Positions 1 through 10,186 of a stretch of 64,000 bases of DNA are shown here, piece after piece (the first letter of the stretch is position 1; each line of letters begins with the position of its first letter). Source of the DNA: Cupriavidus yeoncheonensis (lineage in GTDB: Bacteria > Pseudomonadota > Gammaproteobacteria > Burkholderiales > Burkholderiaceae); assembly GCF_905397275.1 (NCBI RefSeq), contig NZ_CAJPUY010000003.1, positions 124,001 through 188,000 of the forward strand, written 5' to 3'. The position numbers and the translations under genes were made by a program. The notes under the pieces were generated by a model. The model worked only from the letters and a program-made list of their open reading frames with translations, was not told the origin of the DNA and made no database searches.

Positions 1-188
1 ATGGCGCGCGCGACGGTGACCTCGTACTCGGACGGATAGCTTGCCGGTGGCGCGGGCATGGCGTCCTGCGCCAGCGTGCCGCCCGCGAGCGGGGCCAGCG
101 CGGCACCGGCCAGCAGCTGGCGGCGCAGGGTCGAAGCCGGGCATTGCGCAACGGAAGATTCGGATGGCGGCGTCAGGCGCTGGGACAA
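1..188 (-). CDS. N-terminus of an exported protein (partial, runs off the window)
   Basis: The minus strand stays open from the window edge to about 188. It encodes a signal-peptide-like segment: a basic start (LRRQ), a hydrophobic core (LLAGAALAPLAGG) and a cleavage-like TLAQ-DA, followed by a polar mature region beginning APPASYPSEYEV. No in-frame ATG lies upstream, so the start must be TTG at 188 or TTG at 206; neither has a clear ribosome binding site. A TATAAT on the minus strand at 264–269 fits a promoter about 70 bases upstream. It is divergent from the two-component system at 323. Periplasmic solute-binding proteins often sit here, but only about 60 residues are visible, so the function is not assigned. 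Confidence 0.45.
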   Translation of the reverse strand, partial: MSQRLTPPSESSVAQCPASTLRRQLLAGAALAPLAGGTLAQDAMPAPPASYPSEYEVTVARA

Positions 189-263
189 GATGGTGCGGAG
201 CGGCAAGAGGGGGCGACGGTGGACTGGCGGCGCTGCGCGCGCCAGTAACGGCAGGGCGGGGGT

Positions 264-269
264 ATTATA
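264..269 (-). promoter_or_regulatory. -10-like TATAAT for the partial exported protein gene
   Basis: The plus strand reads ATTATA here, a perfect TATAAT on the minus strand. It sits in the divergent gap between the partial exported protein and the response regulator at 323. No convincing -35 hexamer was found at standard spacing, so this is a tentative promoter call. Confidence 0.3.
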
Positions 270-322
270 GGCGCCCGCGGCCTGTAGACCGCATGAACAG
301 AACCTGCCGGAGGAGAACCAGC

Positions 323-1000
323 ATGCGCATTCTGCTGGTGGAAGATGAAGTGGAGCTGGCGCGCTGGGTGGCCCGCGCGCTGGAGCAGGGCGGCTTCGTG
401 ATCGAGCACGTGGCCGACGGCCTGCAGGCCGAGGCACGGCTGGTGGCCGAGGAGTACGACGTCGTCGTGCTCGACCTGCGCCTGCCCGGCAAGGACGGCC
501 TGGCCGTGCTCAAGGCCATGCGCGCGCGCGACGACCGCACCCCGGTGCTGATCCTCACCGCGCAGGACACGCTGGACGAACGCGTGCGCGGCCTGAACCT
601 GGGCGCCGACGACTACCTGCCCAAGCCCTTCGCCATTGCCGAGCTGGAAGCCCGCATCCTGGCGCTGATCCGCCGCAGCCGCGGCCGCGCGCACCCGCGC
701 CTGCAATGCGGCGCGCTGGTGTTCGACGGCGAGACCCGCGGCTTCACGCTCGGCGGCCAGCCGCTGGCGCTGACGCCGCGCGAATCGACGCTGCTCGGTG
801 CGCTGCTCGCGCGCAGCGGCCAGCCGCTCACCAAGGCCCAGCTGCTCGACAAGGTGTTCTCGCTCGACGCCGACGTCAGCCCCGACGCCATCGAGGTGCT
901 GGTCTACCGCCTGCGCAAGAAGCTGGCCGGGCACGGCGTCACCATCGTCACGCTGCGCGGCTTCGGCTATCTGCTCGAGCCCGAGACACCGGCCACCTGA
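323..1000 (+). CDS. OmpR/PhoB-family response regulator (TctD/QseB-like)
   Basis: DNA-binding response regulator of 225 residues. The receiver domain occupies roughly residues 1–115, with acidic residues E7/D8, the phospho-acceptor D51 in VVLDLRLPG and the conserved lysine in DYLPKPF. A winged-helix effector domain follows, ending in the typical VYRLRKKL...TLRGFGYLL. The start is set by GGAGGAG about ten bases upstream of ATG 323; the frame is open further upstream but with no regulator-like sequence. The kinase gene begins two bases after this stop, so the two are co-transcribed. Divergence from an exported protein suggests that gene as a target, which is inference. Confidence 0.93.
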   Translation: MRILLVEDEVELARWVARALEQGGFVIEHVADGLQAEARLVAEEYDVVVLDLRLPGKDGLAVLKAMRARDDRTPVLILTAQDTLDERVRGLNLGADDYLPKPFAIAELEARILALIRRSRGRAHPRLQCGALVFDGETRGFTLGGQPLALTPRESTLLGALLARSGQPLTKAQLLDKVFSLDADVSPDAIEVLVYRLRKKLAGHGVTIVTLRGFGYLLEPETPAT

Positions 1001-1001
1001 C

Positions 1002-2495
1002 ATGTGGCCACGCATGCTGCGCCTGCGCGCGCGGCACCCGATCCTGCTGTGGCGGCGCGGCAGCCTGCGCCGCCAGCTGCTCCTGCTGCTGGTGCCGGCG
1101 CTGGCGGCCATGATGGCGATCGACACATGGCTCACCTACGGCACGCTGCGCGATGCCGCCAACACCGCCTACGACCGCTCGCTGTACGGCTCGATCCGCA
1201 CCATCGACAACGCCATCGGCATGGCCGGCGAGAGCGTCCAGCTCACGCTGCCCGACGCCGCCATGGAGATGTTCGAATCCGCGGCGCAGACCCATGTGTA
1301 CTACCGGGTCTCGCTCGAACGCGCGGGAACGATCGAAACCGTCACCGGCTACGACGACCTGCCGCTGCCCAAGGGCGCGCTCGCCAGCAACCAGCCGCGC
1401 TTCTACGACGATGACGACTACCGTGGCGAGCCCGTGCGCATCGCCGCCATGGCCCGCCCCGTGTACCGGCCAGACGCGCGCATGCGCGTCATCATCCAGG
1501 TCGCCGAGACCGCCGAGCCGCGCACCGCGCTGATCGGCAAGGTCTGGCGCAGCGCGCTCGCGCGCGACCTGCTGCTGATCGTGCTGAGCGCGGCGATCCT
1601 GGTCGGCGGCGTGACCTACGTGCTGCGCCCGCTGGGACGGGTACGCGACGACGTGGAAGCCCGCTCGCCCGATGACCTCACGCCGCTTGCGTTCAACCGC
1701 GTGCCGATCGAGGTGAGCCCGCTGGTCGATGCCGTGAACCTGCATGTGGCACGCTCCGAAGCGATGGCGCAGGCGCAGGCGCAGTTCATCGCCGACGCGG
1801 CGCACCAGTTGCGCACGCCGCTGGCCATCCTCAAGACGCAGGCGGAATTCGCGCAGCGGCAGCTCTGCGCGGGCGGCGACGACCCCGCGTCCCGGCAGGC
1901 CGCCGGCGAAGCGGTCGGCGGCATCGTCAAGCAACTGGAGCAGGCCGCGCGGCTGACCAATCAGCTGCTCGCGCTGGCGCGGGTACGGCAGCACCATGGC
2001 GAAGCCGCCGCGCAGGCGGTCGATTCCGTCGACGTTTTCGATGCCGTCGGCGTGGCCGAACAGGTCGCGCTGGACTACCTGCCGCTCGCGCGCGGCAAGC
2101 AGCAGGACTTCGGCTGGGAGCCGGCACCGGGCCTGAAACTGCCCGTGCGCGCCGATGCGGCGCTGCTGCGCGAGGCGCTGGCCAACCTGGTCCACAACGC
2201 GATCCAGTATTCGCCGCGCGGCAGCCGTATCACGCTGTCGGCGCAACGCATCGACCAGACCGCCTGCCTGATGGTCGAGGACGACGGCCCGGGCATTCCC
2301 GCCAACGAGCGCGAGAAGGTGTTCGCGCGCTTCTACCGGCGCGTGGGCAACACCGAACCGGGTTCCGGACTGGGGCTGGCGATCTCGCGGGAGATGGCGG
2401 CGCGGTTCGGCGGGACAGTGGAGCTGGCAGAGGGGTCGCAGGGGCAGGGCGTCAGGGCCCTGCTGAAGCTGCCCGTCAGCGAACAGGGCCAGTGA
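1002..2495 (+). CDS. Sensor histidine kinase, TctE/QseC-like
   Basis: Membrane kinase of about 497 residues, partner of the preceding regulator. A first membrane helix (LLLLLVPALAAMMAIDTWL) lies near residues 28–46 and a second (LLLIVLSAAILVGGVTYVL) near 190–208. They enclose a periplasmic domain of about 140 residues of the kind seen in TctE-type sensors. The H-box FIADAAHQLRTPLAIL places the phospho-accepting histidine near residue 268. The ATPase shows the N-box (NLVHNAIQYS), G1 (DDGPGIP) and G2 (GSGLGLAIS). Start is ATG 1002; ATG 1014 is also possible. TctE relatives often sense tri- or dicarboxylates, but the ligand is not visible here. Confidence 0.92.
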   Translation: MWPRMLRLRARHPILLWRRGSLRRQLLLLLVPALAAMMAIDTWLTYGTLRDAANTAYDRSLYGSIRTIDNAIGMAGESVQLTLPDAAMEMFESAAQTHVYYRVSLERAGTIETVTGYDDLPLPKGALASNQPRFYDDDDYRGEPVRIAAMARPVYRPDARMRVIIQVAETAEPRTALIGKVWRSALARDLLLIVLSAAILVGGVTYVLRPLGRVRDDVEARSPDDLTPLAFNRVPIEVSPLVDAVNLHVARSEAMAQAQAQFIADAAHQLRTPLAILKTQAEFAQRQLCAGGDDPASRQAAGEAVGGIVKQLEQAARLTNQLLALARVRQHHGEAAAQAVDSVDVFDAVGVAEQVALDYLPLARGKQQDFGWEPAPGLKLPVRADAALLREALANLVHNAIQYSPRGSRITLSAQRIDQTACLMVEDDGPGIPANEREKVFARFYRRVGNTEPGSGLGLAISREMAARFGGTVELAEGSQGQGVRALLKLPVSEQGQ

Positions 2496-2532
2496 CGGGC
2501 CCCTGTCCCCGGTCCGCGCCAGGCACGCCCCG

Positions 2533-4011
2533 TCAACCGAACAGCTCTTCGGCCACCGTGGGATGCAGCTGCAGCGTGGTCTCCAGGTGCGATTCGCGCA
2601 CCCCGAGCCGCAGCGCCACCGCCATGGCCTGCGCGATCTCCGGTGCCGCGTTGTCCATCAGGTGTACGCCAAGCACGCGCCCGGTACGCGCGTTGAGCAC
2701 GAGCTTGAACACCGACTGCAGCGAATTGCCGCCGAAGCGGTTTTCGAGCGAGACAAAGCGCTTGACCACGGTGCGGATGCGCTCGGGCTTGCCGGCCGCT
2801 TCGATGGCCTGGGCCTCGGTCAGCCCGACCGCGCCGATCGCCGGTTCGCAGAACACGGCGGTCGGCACGAAATCGAAGTCCGAGCGCTCGCCGCGGCGGC
2901 CGAACAGCCGGTCGGCGAGCCAGCGGCCCTGCGACGTTGCCACCGGCGTCAGGTGCAGGCCTTCGATCGCGTCGCCGATCGCGTAGATCGAACGCACCGA
3001 GCTGCGGAACTGCCGGTCCACCTTGATGCCGCCCTTGTCACCGAGCTTCACGCCGAGCGCATCGAGTCCGAGGCCGTCCACGTTGGACACGCGGCCGACT
3101 GCCACCAACGCCGCCTGCGCGCGCACGGATTCGGTCTGCCCCGGCTTGTTGCCGGGCCGATAGCAGATCTCCAGCGCGCCATTGGCCTGACTGATCAGGT
3201 TGACGCTGGCATTCAGGTGCAGCCGCACGCCCTTGGCTTCGAGCGCGCCCGCCAGTGCCTGGGCGATTTCCGCATCGAAATGCGGCAGCAGCCTGTCGCC
3301 GGCAACGATCAGTTCCACCTTGACCCCGTAGCGCGACAGGATCGAGGCCTGCTCCACGCCGATGTAGCCGCCGCCGATCACGGCGATCGATCCCGGCAAG
3401 GTCTGCCACGTGAAGACATCGTCGGAATTGCTGGCGAGTTCGCCGCCGGGAATGTCGAGCGCCTTCGGCCGCGCTCCCGTGGCGATCAGGATGCGCTTGG
3501 CGCGGATGACTTCATCGCCCACGCGCACTTCATCGGGCGCCGTGACGGTGGCGTCGCCGCGGATGATGTCGACACCCGCTTCGAGCAGGCGCTGCGCGTA
3601 GGCCACGTTCAGCCGCGCCACTTCCGCATTGACGCGCACGATCGCGTCGCGCCAGTCCTCATGCCCGCCCGTATGCGACAGGCAGCCGGACAGGATCGCG
3701 GCCCAGCTGGCGCCGTACGACAGCATCTTCTTGGGCACGCAACCGCGATTGACGCAGGTGCCGCCGATCTCGTCGCGCTCGATCAGCACGACGCTGGCCC
3801 CGTGCGACGCCGCGCGCCGCGCGCAGGCCACGCCGGCCGAGCCGCCGCCGATCACGACGAAGTCCGCCTTGCGCGCACGCGCGGCGCGGCCGTTCTTGCC
3901 GCGCGCGCGTGGCACGCGTTCCACCGCGGGTTCCGCACTGACTTGACGGGCCCGCCTTGGTCCATCGGTGGACGTGGTGGACGTGGCGGTTGTTGTCTGG
4001 CGCTTGCTCAT
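2533..4011 (-). CDS. gor: Glutathione-disulfide reductase-like flavoprotein
   Basis: FAD-dependent pyridine nucleotide-disulfide oxidoreductase of 492 residues. The FAD-binding GGGSAGVACARRAA is followed by the redox-active disulfide in GGTCVNRGCVPKK, the form typical of glutathione reductases. The NAD(P)H fold has IAVIGGGYIGVEQASIL, a second FAD contact reads YAIGDAIEGLHLTPVA, and the C-terminal dimer domain ends with LQLHPTVAEELFG, whose histidine acts as proton donor in the family. An N-terminal extension of about 48 Ser/Thr/Arg-rich residues precedes the fold and is unusual; translation might start later, but no internal ATG offers a standard length. Predicted role: NADPH-dependent regeneration of glutathione in the cytoplasm. 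Confidence 0.88.
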   Translation of the reverse strand: MSKRQTTTATSTTSTDGPRRARQVSAEPAVERVPRARGKNGRAARARKADFVVIGGGSAGVACARRAASHGASVVLIERDEIGGTCVNRGCVPKKMLSYGASWAAILSGCLSHTGGHEDWRDAIVRVNAEVARLNVAYAQRLLEAGVDIIRGDATVTAPDEVRVGDEVIRAKRILIATGARPKALDIPGGELASNSDDVFTWQTLPGSIAVIGGGYIGVEQASILSRYGVKVELIVAGDRLLPHFDAEIAQALAGALEAKGVRLHLNASVNLISQANGALEICYRPGNKPGQTESVRAQAALVAVGRVSNVDGLGLDALGVKLGDKGGIKVDRQFRSSVRSIYAIGDAIEGLHLTPVATSQGRWLADRLFGRRGERSDFDFVPTAVFCEPAIGAVGLTEAQAIEAAGKPERIRTVVKRFVSLENRFGGNSLQSVFKLVLNARTGRVLGVHLMDNAAPEIAQAMAVALRLGVRESHLETTLQLHPTVAEELFG

Positions 4012-4074
4012 CCATGCCTCCTGTCGCGGCTCGCGGCCGCATCGACAAACGATCGGACCGGCACCAGCAACGCG

Positions 4075-4971
4075 CTAGGCGCCGGACTTCAGTTCCGTAT
4101 TCAGGATCGACGGCCACTCGCGCAGGAAAGTTTCCCCGTCGCGACGGCCGAGGTCATAGGCGTGCGTCATGGCGTCGGGCCGGGTGTAGTCCCAGCTAGA
4201 GATCGGCACGCGTTGCGAAGGCTGCAGGTACAGGCGGCGCTGGCCGCCGCTTTGCATCACGAAACGGCGCGGGCGCGGATACAGCCGCGTCACCAGCACC
4301 AGCACATTGCCCGGCGTGGCGTCGAGCGCGTCCACGGGCACGTTATCGACCAGGCCGCCATCGAGCACGGCACGGCCTTCGCGCCGCAGCACCGGCGTGA
4401 ACGGCGGCGTGGAGGCCGACTGCAGCAGCAGGTCGGCAAGCTGCTCGGGCGAGCCGCAGTCCTGCGCGCGCACGAACTCGGGCCGGAAGCCCAGCTTGCG
4501 CCCGAGCCGCGGATGCAGCGTCTTGAGCACGTGCTTGTCGATGTTGTACGCCAGCAGCCCGGCCGCCACGGCCAGGCGCGGCCCGCTCCAGCGCGGGATA
4601 TGCGCCACGCCGATGCGGATCTCCGGCGCCTGCTGCAGATGTGCAAGCCGCCCGTCGCCGAAGATCGACAGCAGCGCCGTGCGGTAGATGCCGTAGTGCG
4701 GGAACACGCGCTCGTTGCGCAGCAGGTTGCCCCAGTAGGCGTTGCGCTTGTTTCCCGACAGCACCTGGCGGTAGTAGGCCATGGTCTGTTGCGAGTCGTG
4801 CGCATAGACCATGCAGGCCGTGGCCGCGCCGGCGGAAATGGCGGCGATCACGCGCGGCCGCAAGTGAAGTTCCGGCGCCACGGTGTCCCACCAGCCCGCC
4901 TGCCACCAGCAGCGGTTGCCGCCGCCGGCGAAGACGATCTGGTCGAACGGTTGGCTCGTGCCGGCGGTCAT
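4075..4971 (-). CDS. Patatin-like phospholipase family protein
   Basis: Predicted serine acyl hydrolase of about 298 residues. It opens with the glycine-rich oxyanion motif FAGGGNRCWWQAG, has the nucleophile elbow as AAISAGAATA (serine in x-S-A-G), and the catalytic aspartate in LDGGLVDNVPV, the Ser-Asp dyad of patatins. The elbow begins with Ile instead of the usual Gly, which may affect geometry. ATG 4971 is chosen because the longer frame to 5055 would overlap the next gene upstream and adds no conserved sequence. No signal peptide is seen. It lies between a glutathione reductase and a thioesterase on the same strand; the substrate is unknown, lipid acyl esters being the family expectation. 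Confidence 0.8.
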   Translation of the reverse strand: MTAGTSQPFDQIVFAGGGNRCWWQAGWWDTVAPELHLRPRVIAAISAGAATACMVYAHDSQQTMAYYRQVLSGNKRNAYWGNLLRNERVFPHYGIYRTALLSIFGDGRLAHLQQAPEIRIGVAHIPRWSGPRLAVAAGLLAYNIDKHVLKTLHPRLGRKLGFRPEFVRAQDCGSPEQLADLLLQSASTPPFTPVLRREGRAVLDGGLVDNVPVDALDATPGNVLVLVTRLYPRPRRFVMQSGGQRRLYLQPSQRVPISSWDYTRPDAMTHAYDLGRRDGETFLREWPSILNTELKSGA

Positions 4972-5008
4972 GCTGCGTTCCGGAAATCGTTGCGCAAGGC
5001 CCGCGGCA

Positions 5009-5434
5009 TCACAGCAGGGCGTAGGTCGTGGTGGCCTGCACGGCCAGCTTGCCATCGGTGCCGGTCAGCTCGATCTCGCCGAACACCACGGTCTTGCCGA
5101 GGCGCAGCACGTTGGCGCGCACGAGCACGTCACCGTCGATCACGGGGCGCATGAAATTGGTATTCAGGGTGACGGTGGTCATCGGCCGGAACGCGCCCAG
5201 CGCGCTGGCCACGGCGACGATCATCGCGGTGTCGGCAGCCGACATCAGCACCTGGCCGCACACCACTCCGCCCGCATGGCGGAACATTTCCTGGAACGGC
5301 AGCCGCAGCGTGATGCCGGCGTCATCGACGGCCTCGGCGCGCAGCCCGAGCTGGCGCACCCACGGCGCGAGCACGCGTTCCAGCATGGCATCGATCCCGG
5401 CAAGGGTCAGGCGGCGTTCGGCGGATTCGGACAT
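5009..5434 (-). CDS. PaaI-like hotdog-fold thioesterase
   Basis: Protein of 141 residues with the hotdog pattern of the PaaI/4HBT group. A central helix segment (FRHAGGVVCGQVLMSAADTAMIVAVAS) is followed by strands ending in TTVTLNTNFMRPVIDGDVLVRANVLRLGKTVVFGEIELTG. The family hydrolyses acyl-CoA thioesters, often aromatic or medium-chain. Start ATG 5434 gives standard length. The gene is 37 bases upstream of the patatin-like gene on the same strand, so the two may be co-transcribed and act on related acyl substrates (inference). Confidence 0.85.
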   Translation of the reverse strand: MSESAERRLTLAGIDAMLERVLAPWVRQLGLRAEAVDDAGITLRLPFQEMFRHAGGVVCGQVLMSAADTAMIVAVASALGAFRPMTTVTLNTNFMRPVIDGDVLVRANVLRLGKTVVFGEIELTGTDGKLAVQATTTYALL

Positions 5435-5497
5435 GGCGATCCTGGTCTTGTTGTCCCGCGGGGATGTCGCCCGGTGGCCGCCCGGCTGGGCTGGCCG

Positions 5498-6556
5498 CTA
5501 TTCCGTCTCCTCCGGCGCGACGCGATGTTTGAGCCAATGATACAGGGGGCCGGTGGCCAGCACCACGAAGGCCATCCGGATCACATGGAAGGCGGTCACC
5601 AGCGGCACGCCCAGCTCCAGCACCTTGGCGGTGATACACATCTCGGCAATGCCGCCCGGCGTGGTGCCCAGGATCATGGTCGCCGGGTGCGCCCCGGACA
5701 GGATCGAGATGATCCAGCCGAGCAGCGCCGACACCAGCAGCGCCGCGACCGTGTACAGCGCCACGCCCGACAGGAAGCGCGGCGCGGTATGCAGGAAGTC
5801 GCGCGAGAAACGCGCGCCAAGCGACACCCCGATCAGCAACTGGCCGGCCCGGCTCATCCACATCGGGATGGCCGACAGTTCGATGCCCGAAGCGGTCAGC
5901 ACCGCCGCGGCAAGCAGCGTACCGATCACGAACGGGTTCGGCATATTGAACCGCCGCACCAGCAGCGCCACGCCGAGCGTGATGGCGATCAGCGCGAGAA
6001 GACCCGGCGCGCTCACCGTGCGCGGCCCCGGGATGTACGGATCGAGTCCGTGGATGCCGCCGTACTGAAAGATTGCCGGCACCGTCACCACCACCATCAG
6101 CACGCGCAGCGAATGCGCCGCCGCGACCTGGTCGATGCGCGCGCCATTGCGTTCGGCCAGATTGGCCATTTCCGATGCACCGCCGATGGCCGTGGAGAAG
6201 AACGCGGTCTTGAACGCGACGCCCGTGGTCCGGCGCAGCAGCAGCGCACCGGCCGCGCCCAGTACCAGCGCAAACAGGGAGGCGGCGACGATGTAGGGCA
6301 GGAACTCGAGCAGGCGGGCCACCACGTCCGGCGTGAAATACAGGCCCAGCGACGCACCGATCACCCACTGGCCGGCATTGCGCGCCTGCGCCGGCGAACG
6401 CAGGTCCGCGCCGGCCATGCGCGCGCTGGCCACGGCCAGCAGCGGCCCGATCATCCAGGGCAGCGGCGTGCGCAGCACCGTGCAGAGCAGGGCGGCGGCC
6501 AGGCCGAGCAGCAGCGTCAGCACGACCGGCAACCAGCGATGGGAGGAAAGACTCAT
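5498..6556 (-). CDS. AbrB-family (PF05145) integral membrane protein
   Basis: Protein of 352 residues made of about ten hydrophobic helices in two similar halves. The repeated signatures are PWMIGPLLAVASARMAG in the first half and NPFVIGTLLAAAVLTASG in the second, each followed by a helix with GQWVIGASLG or GQLLIGVSLG. This duplicated layout is typical of the family named AbrB/AmoA in databases; despite that name it is not a DNA-binding protein or an ammonia monooxygenase. The function is poorly known; a transport role is likely. It lies downstream of the Tct transporter genes, beyond a hairpin, and so probably has its own transcript. Confidence 0.82.
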   Translation of the reverse strand: MSLSSHRWLPVVLTLLLGLAAALLCTVLRTPLPWMIGPLLAVASARMAGADLRSPAQARNAGQWVIGASLGLYFTPDVVARLLEFLPYIVAASLFALVLGAAGALLLRRTTGVAFKTAFFSTAIGGASEMANLAERNGARIDQVAAAHSLRVLMVVVTVPAIFQYGGIHGLDPYIPGPRTVSAPGLLALIAITLGVALLVRRFNMPNPFVIGTLLAAAVLTASGIELSAIPMWMSRAGQLLIGVSLGARFSRDFLHTAPRFLSGVALYTVAALLVSALLGWIISILSGAHPATMILGTTPGGIAEMCITAKVLELGVPLVTAFHVIRMAFVVLATGPLYHWLKHRVAPEETE

Positions 6557-6611
6557 GATGCAGCGGCCTGGCAGGGGGGCCGGCGCCTTGTTGTTGTGTT
6601 GCGGAAAGCAT

Positions 6612-6639
6612 GAAGCCCGGCACGCGTGCGCCGGGCTTC
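6612..6639 (-). terminator. Hairpin downstream of tctA
   Basis: GAAGCCCGGC pairs with GCCGGGCTTC across an eight-base loop, a perfect 10-bp stem 28 bases past the tctA stop. The flank on the minus strand lacks a strong T-run, so the termination strength is uncertain. Confidence 0.55.
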
Positions 6640-6666
6640 GTTCATCTCATGGCAGCGGGTGCGTCA

Positions 6667-8181
<1,515 letters not shown>

Positions 8182-8209
8182 GCTTGACTCCTTGCTGGAC
8201 TTGGCGGGC

Positions 8210-8683
8210 TCAGAAGCCGGCGATGGGAAGCAGCGGCAGGTTGATGCCGAGCAGGAACTCGAACAGCGCCCACATCGGCAACGTAATGCACAGGCCGATG
8301 ATCGCGTCGCGCACGATGCGGCGGCTGCCGTAGCCGCGCGCCACGCAGATCATCAGCAGCGTGGACGACAGCACGAAGCCGAGCGTGCCGATCAGTGCCA
8401 TGTTCAGCACCAGGCCCGCCGACACCCACAGGAAGCCCTTGAAGTTGTGCGGGGCATTGGGCAGTTCGGCGTCTTCTTCCGGCATGTTGCGGAAGCCGCC
8501 GCGCACGCCCTGCCAGGTCAGCAGCGCGCCGCACACGGCCAGGCCGATCGCCACCAGCGTGGGCGCGAAGCGCGGCGACAGGCCGGCATAGCCTTCTTCA
8601 CCCGAAATGCCCGACAGGCCGAGGAAGAAGAACAGCGAGATCGCCAGCACGGCAATGCCGATGGCGAGATGCGAGGGTTTCAT
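8210..8683 (-). CDS. tctB: Tripartite tricarboxylate transporter, small membrane subunit TctB
   Basis: Small four-helix membrane protein of 157 residues. Hydrophobic stretches are seen at about residues 5–25 ([20 protein letters not shown]), 45–60, 80–105 ([29 protein letters not shown]) and 120–145. The charged loop after the second helix ([16 protein letters not shown]) faces one side. Size and position between tctC and tctA identify it as the TctB partner of the permease. It shares a transcript with tctA; a 261-base gap separates it from tctC. Confidence 0.9.
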   Translation of the reverse strand: MKPSHLAIGIAVLAISLFFFLGLSGISGEEGYAGLSPRFAPTLVAIGLAVCGALLTWQGVRGGFRNMPEEDAELPNAPHNFKGFLWVSAGLVLNMALIGTLGFVLSSTLLMICVARGYGSRRIVRDAIIGLCITLPMWALFEFLLGINLPLLPIAGF

Positions 8684-8944
8684 GGAGACTCCTTGGCCTT
8701 TGTCGCCAACCGGGAGGCTGGCGTCCGCGACGCTGGCTTATGGTTTCCTGCGCGGCCGCAGGGCCCGGCGACATGTAGTTTTGGTTTGGGTATCGCAGGT
8801 GGCAGACGCCGGGCCCCGCGCCGTTTTCCCGGCCACCGGCTACAGCAGTGGCGTCGGCAGGCACGACAGGTAACTCTTCAACACGGCTCGGACCCGCAGG
8901 GCTGCGGATCCGTACGGCAAGACGCTTGGATGCTTTTCTGCGGC

Positions 8945-9913
8945 TTACTTGGCCACGCCCAGTTCGCGCAGCGTGCCACCCAGGCGGGCCGATTCGCTGT
9001 CGACGAACTTGCCGAACTCGTCGCCGGTCAGCAGGAACGGCGTCCAGTCGTTCTTCTGCAGCGTTTCCTTCCAGGCCTTGCTCTCGGTCGCCTTGACCAC
9101 GGCGTCGATCATGGCCTTGCGCTGTTCGGGCGTGGTGCCCGGTGCGCCGTAGACGCCGCGCCAGTTGTAGATCTCGACGTTCACGCCCTGCTCCTTGAGC
9201 GTCGGGATGTCAGCGGTGCGGTCCTTGGAAGTCACCGCCAGCGCGCGCATCTTGCCGCTCTTGATGAACGGCAGGAATTCCGACACGCCGGCAATGCCCA
9301 CGGTCACGTGGCCACCGAGGATCGAGGCCGAGGCCTCGCCACCGCCCTGGAACGGCACGTAGTTGATCTTCTTCGGGTCGATGCCGATGTCCTTGGCGAT
9401 CAGGCCGGCCAGGATGTGGTCGATCGAACCCTTCGAACCACCGCCCCAGCTCACGCTGCCCGGGTTGGCCTTGAGTTGCGTGGTCAGGTCCTTGATCGAC
9501 TTGATCGGCGAGCTGGCCGGCACGGTGATGACCATGGTGTCGGCGAACAGGCGCGCGATCGGCGTGGCGTTCTTCAGCGTGACCGGCGGATGGTTGGTCT
9601 CGATGGCGCCGATCATCACCGCGCCGACGACCATCAGCGCGTTGGGGTTGGCCTTGTCGGTATTGACGAACTGGGTCAGGCCGATGGTGCCGCCGGCGCC
9701 GCCCTTGTTGTCATAGGTGGCCGTCTTGGCAACGCCCGAGGCGATCATCGCCGCTCCCAGGCCGCGGCCGGTCTGGTCGTAGCCGCCGCCCGGGTTGGCG
9801 CCGATCATGAACTTGACGTTGTCCATCGCAAAGGCCGGTGCGGCGGCGACGGTGGCCGCAACGGCGGCCGAGGCCATGACGACGTGGGCGAAACGGTGAA
9901 TCGAGCGACGCAT
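8945..9913 (-). CDS. tctC: Bug-family periplasmic carboxylate-binding receptor TctC
   Basis: Exported protein of 322 residues. The signal peptide has a basic start (MRRSIHRF), a hydrophobic core (VVMASAAVAATVAAA) and an AFA-MD cleavage site. The mature protein opens VKFMIGANPGGGYDQTGRGLG, the ligand-cradling segment of Bug receptors, and later has WGGGSKGSIDHILAGLIAKD and HVTVGIAGVSEF, both typical. It delivers a carboxylate to TctAB. It is the promoter-proximal gene of the set, with a repeat-rich control region about 210 bases upstream at 10126–10151. Confidence 0.94.
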   Translation of the reverse strand: MRRSIHRFAHVVMASAAVAATVAAAPAFAMDNVKFMIGANPGGGYDQTGRGLGAAMIASGVAKTATYDNKGGAGGTIGLTQFVNTDKANPNALMVVGAVMIGAIETNHPPVTLKNATPIARLFADTMVITVPASSPIKSIKDLTTQLKANPGSVSWGGGSKGSIDHILAGLIAKDIGIDPKKINYVPFQGGGEASASILGGHVTVGIAGVSEFLPFIKSGKMRALAVTSKDRTADIPTLKEQGVNVEIYNWRGVYGAPGTTPEQRKAMIDAVVKATESKAWKETLQKNDWTPFLLTGDEFGKFVDSESARLGGTLRELGVAK

Positions 9914-10125
9914 GACGGTCTCCTTCTCCTGGAATGTTCTTGCCGTATCTTCGGCTGGCCGTCATGGCATTGCATACGGGAATCGGGAAACGGGGACGCA
10001 TACCGTCACGAGGGAACCGGTAGGTCGCTGTCTCCTGTCCGTTGCATGCGCTGCATGCCGGCATTGTTGTTTGACTTCTGCATGACCCGCTGACGGACCA
10101 TGTGCCGGATTCTAGGCGCTGCAAA

Positions 10126-10151
10126 CTGTCAAAAGGCTGTCAGATTGACAG
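10126..10151. promoter_or_regulatory. CTGTCA direct/inverted repeat upstream of tctC
   Basis: The pattern is CTGTCA (10126–10131), five bases, CTGTCA (10137–10142), three bases, then the inverted TGACAG (10146–10151). It lies in the gap between tctC and the chaN-like gene. Equal half-sites in direct and inverted arrangement suggest a binding site for a dimeric activator such as a TctD-like regulator. No promoter at consensus spacing was found beside it. Confidence 0.35.
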
Positions 10152-10186
10152 CCATGGCATCGGGGTTTACGTGGATAGGCGGGTGG

